This document shows, piece after piece, positions 1 through 6,059 of a stretch of 6,423 nt of DNA. The first letter of the stretch is position 1. Every line of letters starts with the position of its first letter. The position numbers and the translations under genes are program-made. Below the pieces are notes generated by a model that had not been told where the DNA came from, ran no database searches, and was given only the letters and a program-made list of their open reading frames with translations. Origin of the DNA: Candidatus Woesearchaeota archaeon (GTDB lineage: Archaea; Nanobdellota; Nanobdellia; Woesearchaeales; UBA10216); NCBI GenBank assembly GCA_013331515.1, contig DUGG01000069.1, positions 9,554 to 15,976 on the forward strand. Direction: 5' to 3'.

Positions 1-30
1 TTTTGTTCTTGCTGCAAATGGATTTTTCAT
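1..30 (-). CDS. Start of an unknown gene, cut by the window edge
   Basis: Only ten codons are inside the window, reading MKNPFAARTK. The start is supported by a run of six G on the minus strand at 36-41, five bases before the ATG, and by its place 18 bases after the stop of the preceding gene, so it is likely the next gene of the operon. Its opening resembles that of the gene at 2866-2162 (MSNPFARLFG): twelve bases are identical at the same distance from the ATG. It may therefore be a paralog of that gene, but ten residues cannot prove this. The function is unknown. Confidence 0.6.
   Translation of the reverse strand, partial: MKNPFAARTK
13..24. repeat. Short direct repeat near a gene start, copy 1
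   Basis: TGCAAATGGATT is identical to 2849-2860. Each copy lies six bases from the ATG of its gene and encodes the shared N-P-F-A residues. It is short, so chance cannot be ruled out. Confidence 0.45.
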
Positions 31-48
31 TTGTTCCCCCCTGTTGCG

Positions 49-438
49 TCACTTCGTTTCCCGCATTGCATTATACGGCTGCTCAATCCTGGCTGTAATG
101 CCGCTCTCGCTTCTCACTCCGCCAACCGCTTCTTCAAGGCGCCCTCTTTCAGCCGCCTGCTGCGTTGTACCTGCTGGGCGCGCTGCCTGGGAAGGCGAGT
201 AGCTGTTGCATCCATACGCAAGTGCGAGTACTCCTGTCACAATAATTGCCAGCCCTAAAGTTCTTACTCCTACAATAAGGCACGCTGTTTCAGGGGCAAT
301 ATGATGATGACTTCTGTGGTGGTGAGGATGGCTGCCCCGGTATCCGTGGTCGTGCCCGCCAGTAAAACGGACGTGCGTGTTCCCTTCGTCATCCCGCTCA
401 ACGTGCAAGCCGTCGTCGTCAAAAACAACTTTTGTCAT
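49..438 (-). CDS. Small single-pass membrane protein with histidine-rich N-terminal segment
   Basis: This 129-residue protein has three parts. Residues 1-28 are acidic (FDDDG, ERDDEGN). Residues 29-46 are strongly histidine-rich (HDH, HPHHH, SHHH), with nine histidines in eighteen residues. Residues about 52-76 form one hydrophobic helix, followed by a hydrophilic tail of about 50 residues rich in Gln, Ala and Arg. The histidine cluster next to a membrane helix could bind Zn, Ni, Co or Cu, but no known metal-transport fold is visible. There is no N-terminal signal peptide, and the Cys at 77 lies too deep to be a lipobox. The start has GGTGA, part of the preceding gene's AAA-AGG-TGA end, eight bases upstream, which suggests coupled translation with the two-pass membrane gene before it. 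Membrane placement is firm; the role is unknown. Confidence 0.8.
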   Translation of the reverse strand: MTKVVFDDDGLHVERDDEGNTHVRFTGGHDHGYRGSHPHHHRSHHHIAPETACLIVGVRTLGLAIIVTGVLALAYGCNSYSPSQAARPAGTTQQAAERGRLEEAVGGVRSESGITARIEQPYNAMRETK

Positions 439-445
439 TTGTCAG

Positions 446-531
446 TTCACCTTTTCGGCTCCAAGCCTGATGCCTGAGAGTATTCGCTTCCGGTTCCGGT
501 TTCGCCTCCGATTTTGGCCACCTGGGCCCCA
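446..531. repeat. Direct repeat copy 1 (3' end of two-pass membrane gene)
   Basis: This copy pairs with 2161-2243: about 66 of 83 aligned bases match by hand, with one three-base gap. It contains an exact 17-base core (508-524 here). It covers the C-terminal tail codons, the stop, and the GGTGA of the next gene. Several differences are silent third-base changes, so the peptide itself appears to be conserved. Confidence 0.8.
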
Positions 532-833
532 TACCCTTCGCCTTGCTGACTGGTCTGCCTATTGCGTGATTTGCATTTCTGCCAGCCAGCATATGCAAAA
601 GTACCCATAACTAAAGCCGTTGCTGCTGCAGACAAGCCCACAGTTTCATATCCTGCCGTGTAAAGCATCACATCAATAGGGTTTCCCAAATTGAATATTC
701 TCGCCGCACCGCCTGAAACAAGGGGGCTGGTGCCCAGCCCTATGCTCAGGCACACCCAGTGCTTTGCCACGAGCGTGCTAAGCGTTTCTCCAGCTGATTT
801 CACCATTCCTGCAATCCTGCCGTCAATCCCCAT
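447..833 (-). CDS. Small two-pass membrane protein with a shared C-terminal tail
   Basis: This 128-residue protein has an amphipathic N-terminus, a hydrophobic stretch at about 26-47, a second clear one at about 60-84, and a basic segment after it (KCKSRNR). The positive charge after the second helix suggests that the C-terminus faces the cytoplasm. The last 27 residues (GAQVAKIGG, then TGTGSEYSQ, ending KR) match the end of the otherwise unrelated soluble protein at 2866-2162. The start has six G at 840-845, six bases before the ATG. The stop, in AAAAGGTGA, overlaps the ribosome binding site of the next gene, a histidine-rich membrane protein, so the two are probably made together. I recognise no family; a pore or anchor role would be guesswork. 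Confidence 0.8.
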   Translation of the reverse strand: MGIDGRIAGMVKSAGETLSTLVAKHWVCLSIGLGTSPLVSGGAARIFNLGNPIDVMLYTAGYETVGLSAAATALVMGTFAYAGWQKCKSRNRQTSQQGEGYGAQVAKIGGETGTGSEYSQASGLEPKR

Positions 834-884
834 TCTTAACCCCCCGTCACTTTCCCCGCCATGCTGCCGGCAGATTTACCGGTT

Positions 885-1772
885 TCATTTCTGTCCTTCC
901 TGATTTTTAATCCGCTTATACCTGGCGTAGGTATTGATAGCATTCCGCAAATCTGGATCGTTGATGGGATCGTCTTGATCATCGTCGGCGATTTCCTCCA
1001 GGAAATCTTCAAGATTCATCCCCCGGCCGCCCTTCCCCGTTGTATTTACCTGCACTTTGCCAATGTCAATTGTTCCTCCTGCAGGTGTTCTTTTTGTTTG
1101 AACTGCAACGCCAAACCAGCCTTTTGTTGTTTTTGTAACTTCAACTGTCGGGTTTTTGCCGCCGCGGTAATGAATGTCAACGCCTGAAAAGTCTACCCTT
1201 CCGTTGCCGGGCATGTCGTAAACGTGCACGCCCCCGTTGACAGTGGCATACTTGCTGCCGTCATCAGAAATAATAACGCTCTGTAGGCCTCCAAGGTTGA
1301 TGATTGTTGGGTTTTTGGCAAACTCTTTCGGAAGCTCAACATTGTTGGCGTAAACACGGTGAACGCGGCTGCCTATGTTTTCTTCGTGCGACTGCGTCTC
1401 CTGGCCTGGCGGCTCAGCGTAGCTGTACGCGCCGGGAGCCGGCTGCTTCCCGTCTGGAGAGCCACCGGCCTTCCTGGCTCTTTCTGCCTCGCAGATTCTA
1501 TCATATAAGCTTTTCTTATCCTGATTTCCTAGGACTTGATACGCCCCATTGATTGCTTTCATTCTTAGTTGAGCTGCAGCTCTCTGTTCTTCAGTGTCCT
1601 TTATGTGCCTGTCGTCATGCCATATGAGCGCTTGCCTGCGGTAAGCGTCCCGAACCTGTGCAGAGGTTGATGATGGCGACAACGATACACCCTCCAGGCC
1701 ACGGCTGAGTATCTCGTAATAGTTCCTTATCCCGCCGGTTTCCGGGTTCCTGAAATCCCTTTCAGATGCCAT
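885..1772 (-). CDS. J-domain protein with degenerate HPD motif (HDD)
   Basis: This 295-residue protein has a J-domain at about residues 17-95: NYYEIL opens helix I, VRDAYRRQALIWH is helix II, and MKAINGAYQVLGNQDKKSLYDR covers helix III and IV. J-domains use the invariant HPD loop to stimulate Hsp70 ATPase. Here it reads HDD (residues 52-54), so activation of DnaK is probably lost. The loop between helices I and II is about nine residues longer than in the other J-protein of this operon. A Gly/Pro/Gln linker follows, then a beta-rich region (about 140-250) and an acidic end (FLEEIADDDQDD). The start is ATG at 1772, not the GTG at 1781, because GGTGA lies five bases before the ATG and would overlap the GTG. 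It overlaps the upstream gene by 11 bases. The J-domain assignment is firm; the function of the rest is unknown. Confidence 0.88.
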   Translation of the reverse strand: MASERDFRNPETGGIRNYYEILSRGLEGVSLSPSSTSAQVRDAYRRQALIWHDDRHIKDTEEQRAAAQLRMKAINGAYQVLGNQDKKSLYDRICEAERARKAGGSPDGKQPAPGAYSYAEPPGQETQSHEENIGSRVHRVYANNVELPKEFAKNPTIINLGGLQSVIISDDGSKYATVNGGVHVYDMPGNGRVDFSGVDIHYRGGKNPTVEVTKTTKGWFGVAVQTKRTPAGGTIDIGKVQVNTTGKGGRGMNLEDFLEEIADDDQDDPINDPDLRNAINTYARYKRIKNQEGQK

Positions 1773-2154
1773 TCCTTTCACCTTGTTTCCTTGATTGCAT
1801 ATGCTTCTTCAAAAAATGTGAACCGGCAGCGAGGACAACGTTTGTGTAGATTGTGCCAACTGGCCTTATGCGCGTTTCACATAACCCTGCAAATTCATTG
1901 GCTTGTGACTGGTCTGCGATGAAGTATGCTGACGTTTCAGCCAGCGTAACTAGCAAATTATAGCCGGAAGCAAGATTGTGAGGTGTAGCGCTGCCCTTTA
2001 CAATTTTCACGTCTTTGCTTTTTGAAGCTTCCATTAACTTGTACCAAAAGCCAAGATGCTTGTAACCCGTAAAGTAGTTCACTATTTCAAGGGCTGCCTG
2101 CCCGGAAACGTGAATGCAACCTTTCACTTTTTCTTCAATATTCAACCGCGGCAT
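1762..2154 (-). CDS. Small soluble protein of unknown function
   Basis: This 130-residue protein is of a type I do not recognise. The middle (LASGYNLLVTLAETSAYFIAD, roughly 60-85) is moderately hydrophobic but has polar and charged residues, so a buried helix is more likely than a membrane span. The end is basic (FLKKHMQSRKQGER). The start is supported by GGTGA (AAAAGGTGA, containing the stop of the preceding gene) seven bases before the ATG. Its 3' end overlaps the degenerate J-protein gene by 11 bases, so the two are probably translated together. No catalytic motif is visible. It could be a partner or adaptor of one of the J-proteins; that rests only on position. Confidence 0.75.
   Translation of the reverse strand: MPRLNIEEKVKGCIHVSGQAALEIVNYFTGYKHLGFWYKLMEASKSKDVKIVKGSATPHNLASGYNLLVTLAETSAYFIADQSQANEFAGLCETRIRPVGTIYTNVVLAAGSHFLKKHMQSRKQGERNGI
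1778..1782 (-). promoter_or_regulatory. Ribosome binding site of the second J-protein
   Basis: GGTGA on the minus strand lies five bases before ATG 1772. The alternative GTG start at 1781 lies inside this site, which argues against it. Confidence 0.65.
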
Positions 2155-2160
2155 TTTTCA

Positions 2161-2243
2161 TTCACCTTTTCTGCTGTAAGTTTAACACTTGGGAATATTC
2201 GCCGCCAATTCCGGTGCCGCCGATTTTGGCCACCTGAGCCCCA
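2161..2243. repeat. Direct repeat copy 2 (3' end of the alpha/beta unknown gene)
   Basis: This is the partner of 446-531, with the identical 17-base core at 2220-2236. Both copies are in the same orientation and the same reading frame at the 3' end of their genes, about 1.7 kb apart. Confidence 0.8.
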
Positions 2244-2866
2244 AGCATGAACATTTCGGTTTTTCCGTTTCTCTCGAGTTCCCCTGAATAAGCGCGGCCT
2301 GCTCTGTCCAACTTGGTATGAAGTTCGCCAGCGTAACAAAACTTTCCAAGCACATGTTCCAGCTTTTGCATGAACTGTTCCAGTCCTTCCAGCACTAAAG
2401 CTGGGTTTATGGTCTGGCTTCCTGGAATTGAGAGTAGCCGCAGCTCATTGCCGCCAAGCCCTGTGTAGTACGGATCCGTTCCCGTGTTTCCTTGCGATTT
2501 TAACACAGTCAGGCCAACCTTCTCAATTTCAGGTTTCAGCATCGGCAATTCATAAGACTCTGTCATTCTAGTTACTGCAACATTTGCCTGAATGACGTAC
2601 TTTGTGACACCCGCCGTGTTAAATTTAACCAATCTTACATCAATTTCGTACACAAAAGGATTGCCTGACTTGTGTTTTCCAATCCGATAAGCTTCAACTG
2701 TGTCAGTCATTGGGGCATTCAACGCATTAACTATGGCAGCGAGCCCGCCCTCTGAACCGGCAGATGGCTCTGCCAGCCGAAGATTTATTCCCAGGACATA
2801 GCCGCGCATCTGCTTCTCTTCATTAATCTTTTGTTTTCCAAATAATCTTGCAAATGGATTACTCAT
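2162..2866 (-). CDS. Unknown protein of mixed alpha/beta structure with shared C-terminal tail
   Basis: This 234-residue protein has no membrane segment. Residues about 20-115 alternate strands and short helices (RGYVLGINLRL, FVYEIDVRLVKF, KYVIQANVAV). Residues about 155-185 form an amphipathic helix (ALVLEGLEQFMQKLEHVL). The last 26 residues (GAQVAKIGG, GGEYSQ, ending KR) repeat the tail of the membrane protein at 833-447. The start has GGAGG at 2876-2880, nine bases upstream, and overlaps the previous gene's stop as ATGA. The N-terminus (MSNPFARLFG) resembles the start of the truncated gene at 30-1. I recognise no family. The tail shared with a membrane protein suggests a common partner or location, which is inference. 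Confidence 0.8.
   Translation of the reverse strand: MSNPFARLFGKQKINEEKQMRGYVLGINLRLAEPSAGSEGGLAAIVNALNAPMTDTVEAYRIGKHKSGNPFVYEIDVRLVKFNTAGVTKYVIQANVAVTRMTESYELPMLKPEIEKVGLTVLKSQGNTGTDPYYTGLGGNELRLLSIPGSQTINPALVLEGLEQFMQKLEHVLGKFCYAGELHTKLDRAGRAYSGELERNGKTEMFMLGAQVAKIGGTGIGGEYSQVLNLQQKR
2849..2860. repeat. Short direct repeat near a gene start, copy 2
   Basis: This is the partner of the 12-base repeat at 13-24, in the same frame and at the same distance from the start codon. Confidence 0.45.
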
Positions 2867-3456
2867 TTTTTCATTCCTCCGTGAATTTCCGCGAGATCCG
2901 CGGCCAGTTTCTTAAGCTGCTGGTACATCGCTGACTCAGCGGGGTTTCCGCCCTGGGCCTGTTGCCAGGTTACTGCCTTCAATCCCCAGCCGTAGCCGCG
3001 CAGCCTTTCGAACTGCTCCTTGTTGGGAATTTGCTGCATGGTAAAGTAATCTGAAAGTCTATTGCTGATGATGCCTGTCCTGTCAAGCGCCCTGCCCTGG
3101 TTGTAAATCCTCCCGCCTTCCAGCTCGTCACTGTGGGAAATTCCTTTCGCCATCAGCGCGTACGCTTTGGCGTTATTTTCCGGGCTGTCATTTGGAAATT
3201 CGTCAGCGAATACGGCGTATCCTTTTGCCATGAAAGAAAAATCAGCCATACGGTTAACGGCCTCCAAACTATCCTGGATGTTAACTAGATGGTTAAACAG
3301 GTACAATGCCATCATGGTTGGATCGCTCTCAATTCTGTGCAATACCTTGTGATGGACAGTCCACCGGTTCACCGTTGTGGCAAACTCAAGGCAGAAGCCC
3401 TCAATGTCATTCCTGTTTGCCAATTCCATAAGTTTCTGCTCAAGCGCGTCAGTCAT
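2863..3456 (-). CDS. All-helical soluble protein of unknown function
   Basis: This 197-residue protein is predicted almost entirely helical. A segment near residues 75-105 contains two similar stretches, FMAKGYAVFAD and NNAKAYALMAKG, that look like repeated helices, although I cannot assign a TPR or Sel1 type. The start chosen is ATG at 3456 because GGAGGGTGG at 3462-3470 lies five bases upstream and falls just after the stop of the J-protein gene (3473). An in-frame ATG at 3498 would overlap that gene by 26 bases and has only a weak GTGA, so a 14-residue longer form is less likely. The gene ends in ATGA, overlapping the next start. It lies between the intact J-protein and the tail-bearing protein, and its function is unknown. 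Confidence 0.8.
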   Translation of the reverse strand: MTDALEQKLMELANRNDIEGFCLEFATTVNRWTVHHKVLHRIESDPTMMALYLFNHLVNIQDSLEAVNRMADFSFMAKGYAVFADEFPNDSPENNAKAYALMAKGISHSDELEGGRIYNQGRALDRTGIISNRLSDYFTMQQIPNKEQFERLRGYGWGLKAVTWQQAQGGNPAESAMYQQLKKLAADLAEIHGGMKK

Positions 3457-3461
3457 TTTAG

Positions 3462-3470
3462 CCACCCTCC
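3462..3470 (-). promoter_or_regulatory. Strong ribosome binding site of the helical gene at 3456-2863
   Basis: GGAGGGTGG on the minus strand lies between the stop of the J-protein gene and ATG 3456, with five bases of spacing. It makes ATG 3456 much more likely than ATG 3498 as the start. Confidence 0.75.
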
Positions 3471-3472
3471 CT

Positions 3473-4540
3473 TCAGCGAGCCGCTCCCTGTCTGGCATTC
3501 GCAGTCACTTTAGCGTATCCCAAATGTGTTTCAACCTTCAGATTGCCAACATCCCTGCCTGCCGGGGGCCTGAAATCCCGAGGCCCGACCGGCGTTTCAA
3601 CAACCACCCTGCCACTCTGAGTAAGCGTGTAATTAAGAAGCGCTTCAACCTGAAGCTCAACATTGCCGCTGAACGTCTTGATGCTTGCCGCTGTCGCAAC
3701 GCTTCCTTTTACGGTGCCATCCCCTGTTTCAATAATCAGCTCAAGCAGGCCATACGCTGACCTTGGCACGGTAATCCTTCCATTGAGGTTTCGCAGATTA
3801 AGAGAGTCACCCTGCGGCTCGTAACTGTCAAGATTTCCATCAATTGTCAAGTCGCTGCCATCGCACGTTTCAAGAATCACGTCAATTGAGCCGTTCTCAA
3901 TCCGTATTCTTCGCGGAAGGTTTTCTTTTTTTATCGTGACATTCTGGGATCGGCGTTGATATGCCTCCCCGCTTCCAGAGCCTGAAGAACCAACATCATT
4001 GTGAACTCTCCACATTCTTTCAAAATCATCATTACTTGGCATAGCGCCTTTCGCATGGGCGCGTCTGAACGCGTCCTCAACCTCTTTCCGATATGCCTCC
4101 TTGCTTTTCGGCGGCGTTCCGGGATTGTTGTTGCTGCGTCCTGCCCTCTCTCCAGCCCTCCTGTCGCGTGCATCTTGTTCCCCGTATGCGCGTTGCCTTT
4201 CTGATTCCTCCCACGTTTGCTGGGGTTCAACAGGACCTGAATAGCCAGGGGTCTGCTTTGAAGGGCTGCCTGATGGCTGCGCTGCGCCAGCAACTCTCCT
4301 CAACGCATCGTAGTGAATCTTCTTTAACTTGTCAGTCAGGACAGCGTTAGCTTCATTGAGATCTTTCATCCTCTGCTCGGCTTCCTTTTGTTTCGACTCG
4401 GATTCTCCTCTGTGCTTGTCTGGGTGCCATTTCATTGCTTTTTTCCGGAAGGCCGCTTTTATCTCAGCATCATTCGCAGTCACTGGTATGTCAAGTATGC
4501 CGTAGTAATCCTTGCCAATGAAATCGTCGTTCCCTGTCAT
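3473..4540 (-). CDS. J-domain protein (DnaJ-like) fused to a beta-rich C-terminal domain
   Basis: This 355-residue protein opens with a canonical J-domain at about 11-80: DYYGILDIP, then the basic helix II IKAAFRKKAMKWHPDKH with the intact HPD at 39-41, then LNEANAVLTDKLKKIHYD. It should be able to stimulate an Hsp70. The G/F region, zinc fingers and C-terminal domains of classical DnaJ are absent. Instead there is a charged linker (about 85-145), a short amphipathic stretch (about 146-185), and a beta-rich region (about 195-355) with repeated strand-turn units such as LETCDGSDLTIDG and IETGDGTVKGS, resembling DUF4097-type adhesin-like repeats. No signal peptide is present. The start ATG has only a weak AGG, 23 bases after the preceding stop. 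This is probably a specialised co-chaperone that uses the C-terminal half to bind its client; the client is unknown. Confidence 0.9.
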   Translation of the reverse strand: MTGNDDFIGKDYYGILDIPVTANDAEIKAAFRKKAMKWHPDKHRGESESKQKEAEQRMKDLNEANAVLTDKLKKIHYDALRRVAGAAQPSGSPSKQTPGYSGPVEPQQTWEESERQRAYGEQDARDRRAGERAGRSNNNPGTPPKSKEAYRKEVEDAFRRAHAKGAMPSNDDFERMWRVHNDVGSSGSGSGEAYQRRSQNVTIKKENLPRRIRIENGSIDVILETCDGSDLTIDGNLDSYEPQGDSLNLRNLNGRITVPRSAYGLLELIIETGDGTVKGSVATAASIKTFSGNVELQVEALLNYTLTQSGRVVVETPVGPRDFRPPAGRDVGNLKVETHLGYAKVTANARQGAAR

Positions 4541-4563
4541 TTTAACCTGCCCTGTTGCATTGA

Positions 4564-5340
4564 TTACCTGCCGAAAGATTTCCCGTTTTTAATGTCATCC
4601 ACAACCTTGTTGTCTCTCCACTGAACAAGTCGCAGCACGTACTCAGAGTTGTTATCAAGAACCTGATATTTCACTCTGAGAAGCTCGACGACTTTGTCTG
4701 TTATTGAAGAAGGCTGCTGGTCATACAGCGCTTTGAAATCTGTTTCGTCTTTTTCTGTTCCCCCTTGGATAGCAGCATCCATACCGCTCAGGATAGCAAG
4801 CCCGTCAGAAAAATTCCCGTTGTTCCGCTTCATCAGTTCTCTCAACGCGATTGTCTGATCGGCAAATGCCGCATATTTAAATACCCTGTTTGATCTTTCA
4901 GGAGTGGTGCCAAACGCAATGCAAGCCGCCCCAAAAACACTTCTGCTTACGTCTGCTGCGCTAATATAGCTGCCACGCCCGCTTTCCTCTTTAACTGTCA
5001 TATCGCAAAGCAGCATGTACGCCTTGGCAAAAGTGACAGGGTCTCCCTCTTCTCTTTTCGTCTCAGGATTAACCCGCCTTAAAGATTCATCCAGGATATG
5101 ATACAGGCCATTAACGATGTTGTCATCCGTGCCGCCGCTTTCCAAGAGCCGGTCAACGAGGTCTGGGCTTGTTCTGCGTCCGGAGTTCTGTGCTCCGCCG
5201 CTGCCAGTTTGTGAATTATAACCCTGCGCATCTGGCAGTGCCTTTGGTGGCATGCCGTAGCTGCCTTGAGGCGGGTTGGTTCCCATCCCATGTAATGCTC
5301 TCCATGCTGGACTTCCCGGGAATGGCTCTTTGCTTGTCAT
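4564..5340 (-). CDS. Soluble protein of unknown function with disordered N-terminus
   Basis: In this 258-residue protein, residues 1-60 are rich in Gly, Pro, Ser and Gln and look disordered. The rest looks helical (about 60-250) with no membrane segment. Around residues 100-140 it carries FAKAYMLLCD and GRGSY, weakly recalling AKAYALMAKG and GGRIY of the gene at 3456-2863. The ATG overlaps the regulator's stop as ATGA, and AAGGAGGGG at 5347-5355 lies six bases upstream; these bases also encode the Arg-rich end of the regulator (RRGRR). Expression is therefore probably coupled to the regulator. I do not recognise a family. It could be a scaffold or client protein for the J-protein encoded next. 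Confidence 0.8.
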   Translation of the reverse strand: MTSKEPFPGSPAWRALHGMGTNPPQGSYGMPPKALPDAQGYNSQTGSGGAQNSGRRTSPDLVDRLLESGGTDDNIVNGLYHILDESLRRVNPETKREEGDPVTFAKAYMLLCDMTVKEESGRGSYISAADVSRSVFGAACIAFGTTPERSNRVFKYAAFADQTIALRELMKRNNGNFSDGLAILSGMDAAIQGGTEKDETDFKALYDQQPSSITDKVVELLRVKYQVLDNNSEYVLRLVQWRDNKVVDDIKNGKSFGR

Positions 5341-6023
5341 CTCCTTCCCCTCCTTGGCGCAGCCTGTTGGCTGGCGTATTTTCCTTCCATCACTTCAGCT
5401 CTTACACGCATGAAAATTTCATCGAGGCTTGTATGCAGGCCGAAGCTGTAGCCAGACCTTATTTCAGCGACCCGGCTGGCAACGTAACCGATAATGGCAC
5501 TGATTTCTTTTTTGTCCTTCCTGCCAGATTTAGAATTGTCAAATGGGTAACCTTTTGAAATAAGACCTTTCTGCATCAGAAGCTGCCTTGTAAAGTCGTT
5601 GATTTTGGCAGGCGCTTCAACCAGCTGCTCAAGCTCGCTTTTCGGGATTACAGTTTCTGTTCCGATTCTAATTGCATAAAGCTGACCATTTCCAACTGCC
5701 TCCGAGATGCTGGCCGAATCAACATGCAGCATCACGGCTGCTTCCTCAACCTGGTATGCCATGGTTTCTAGACCGCTGTCTTGAGATGGAGTGTTAGTAA
5801 CATGACCAGTGCTCTTTTCCGGCATTTTACCACTTATGAAATCCATAAGTGCGCCATACTGAACCCTCACTGCCCCGCCAAACCTGACGCCGGGCAGCTT
5901 GCCCTGCGTAAGATACCTGTAAACTGTCTTTTCAGCGACCATTAGTAGTGAAGCTATTTCATGGACTGTCAACAAGTCTTTCGGCTTGTATTCTCTCGTT
6001 TCTTTTGCTTTACCGTCAACCAT
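5337..6023 (-). CDS. DNA-binding regulator with two excisionase/MerR-like helix-turn-helix units
   Basis: This 228-residue protein has a first helix-turn-helix at residues about 17-63 (LLTVHEIASLLMVAEKTVYR, then LTQGKLPGVRFGGAVRV), which fits the HTH_17 excisionase/MerR-like pattern: helix-turn-helix, then G-K-L-P and a basic wing. A second, more diverged copy sits at about 88-135 (YQVEEAAVMLHVDSASISEA, then NGQLYAIRIGTETVI). A charged helical region (about 170-220) may dimerise. The start is ATG at 6023, since AAGGGGGA at 6033-6040 lies nine bases upstream. An in-frame TTG at 6032 touches that site directly and is unlikely. Proteins of this type bind promoters or act as recombination directionality factors; no integrase is in the window, so control of this operon is the simpler reading. 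It is the first gene after the promoter region. Confidence 0.85.
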   Translation of the reverse strand: MVDGKAKETREYKPKDLLTVHEIASLLMVAEKTVYRYLTQGKLPGVRFGGAVRVQYGALMDFISGKMPEKSTGHVTNTPSQDSGLETMAYQVEEAAVMLHVDSASISEAVGNGQLYAIRIGTETVIPKSELEQLVEAPAKINDFTRQLLMQKGLISKGYPFDNSKSGRKDKKEISAIIGYVASRVAEIRSGYSFGLHTSLDEIFMRVRAEVMEGKYASQQAAPRRGRR

Positions 6024-6032
6024 TCCATTCAA

Positions 6033-6040
6033 TCCCCCTT
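6033..6040 (-). promoter_or_regulatory. Ribosome binding site of the regulator
   Basis: AAGGGGGA on the minus strand lies nine bases before ATG 6023 and directly next to TTG 6032. This spacing decides in favour of the ATG. Confidence 0.6.
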
Positions 6041-6059
6041 AAAATCATAACTTATTAGT

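Noticed and set aside
73..77. Possible lipoprotein signal (residues 73-77, LAYGC) in the histidine-rich membrane protein
   Set aside because: The cysteine lies at residue 77 after a long hydrophilic N-terminus, and Tyr occupies a position where lipoboxes need a small residue. The coordinates given are residue numbers of the gene at 438-49.
836..862. Eight-residue mini-ORF (MAGKVTGG) between the second J-protein and the two-pass membrane gene
   Set aside because: It has no convincing ribosome binding site and is too short to tell from chance. Its G-rich end is better explained as the binding site for the next gene.
2142..2339. Minus-strand 65-residue frame inside the gene at 2866-2162
   Set aside because: It is an Arg-rich alternative frame of a gene with better coding evidence and a good ribosome binding site.
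3931..4293. Minus-strand frame inside the intact J-protein gene
   Set aside because: It overlaps the linker of the J-protein in another frame and is rich in Arg, Gln and His. It is a shadow of the repetitive linker, with no evidence of its own translation.
31..5558. Plus-strand open frames, for example 861-1187, 3377-3760 and 5169-5558
   Set aside because: They lie opposite well-supported minus-strand genes, have Ser/Pro/Cys/Phe-rich compositions typical of antisense reading, and lack ribosome binding sites in a consistent arrangement.
6016..6048. Ten-residue leader ORF (MILRGIEWNG) overlapping the regulator start
   Set aside because: It has no ribosome binding site, and no attenuator hairpin or codon bias suggests a regulatory leader peptide.
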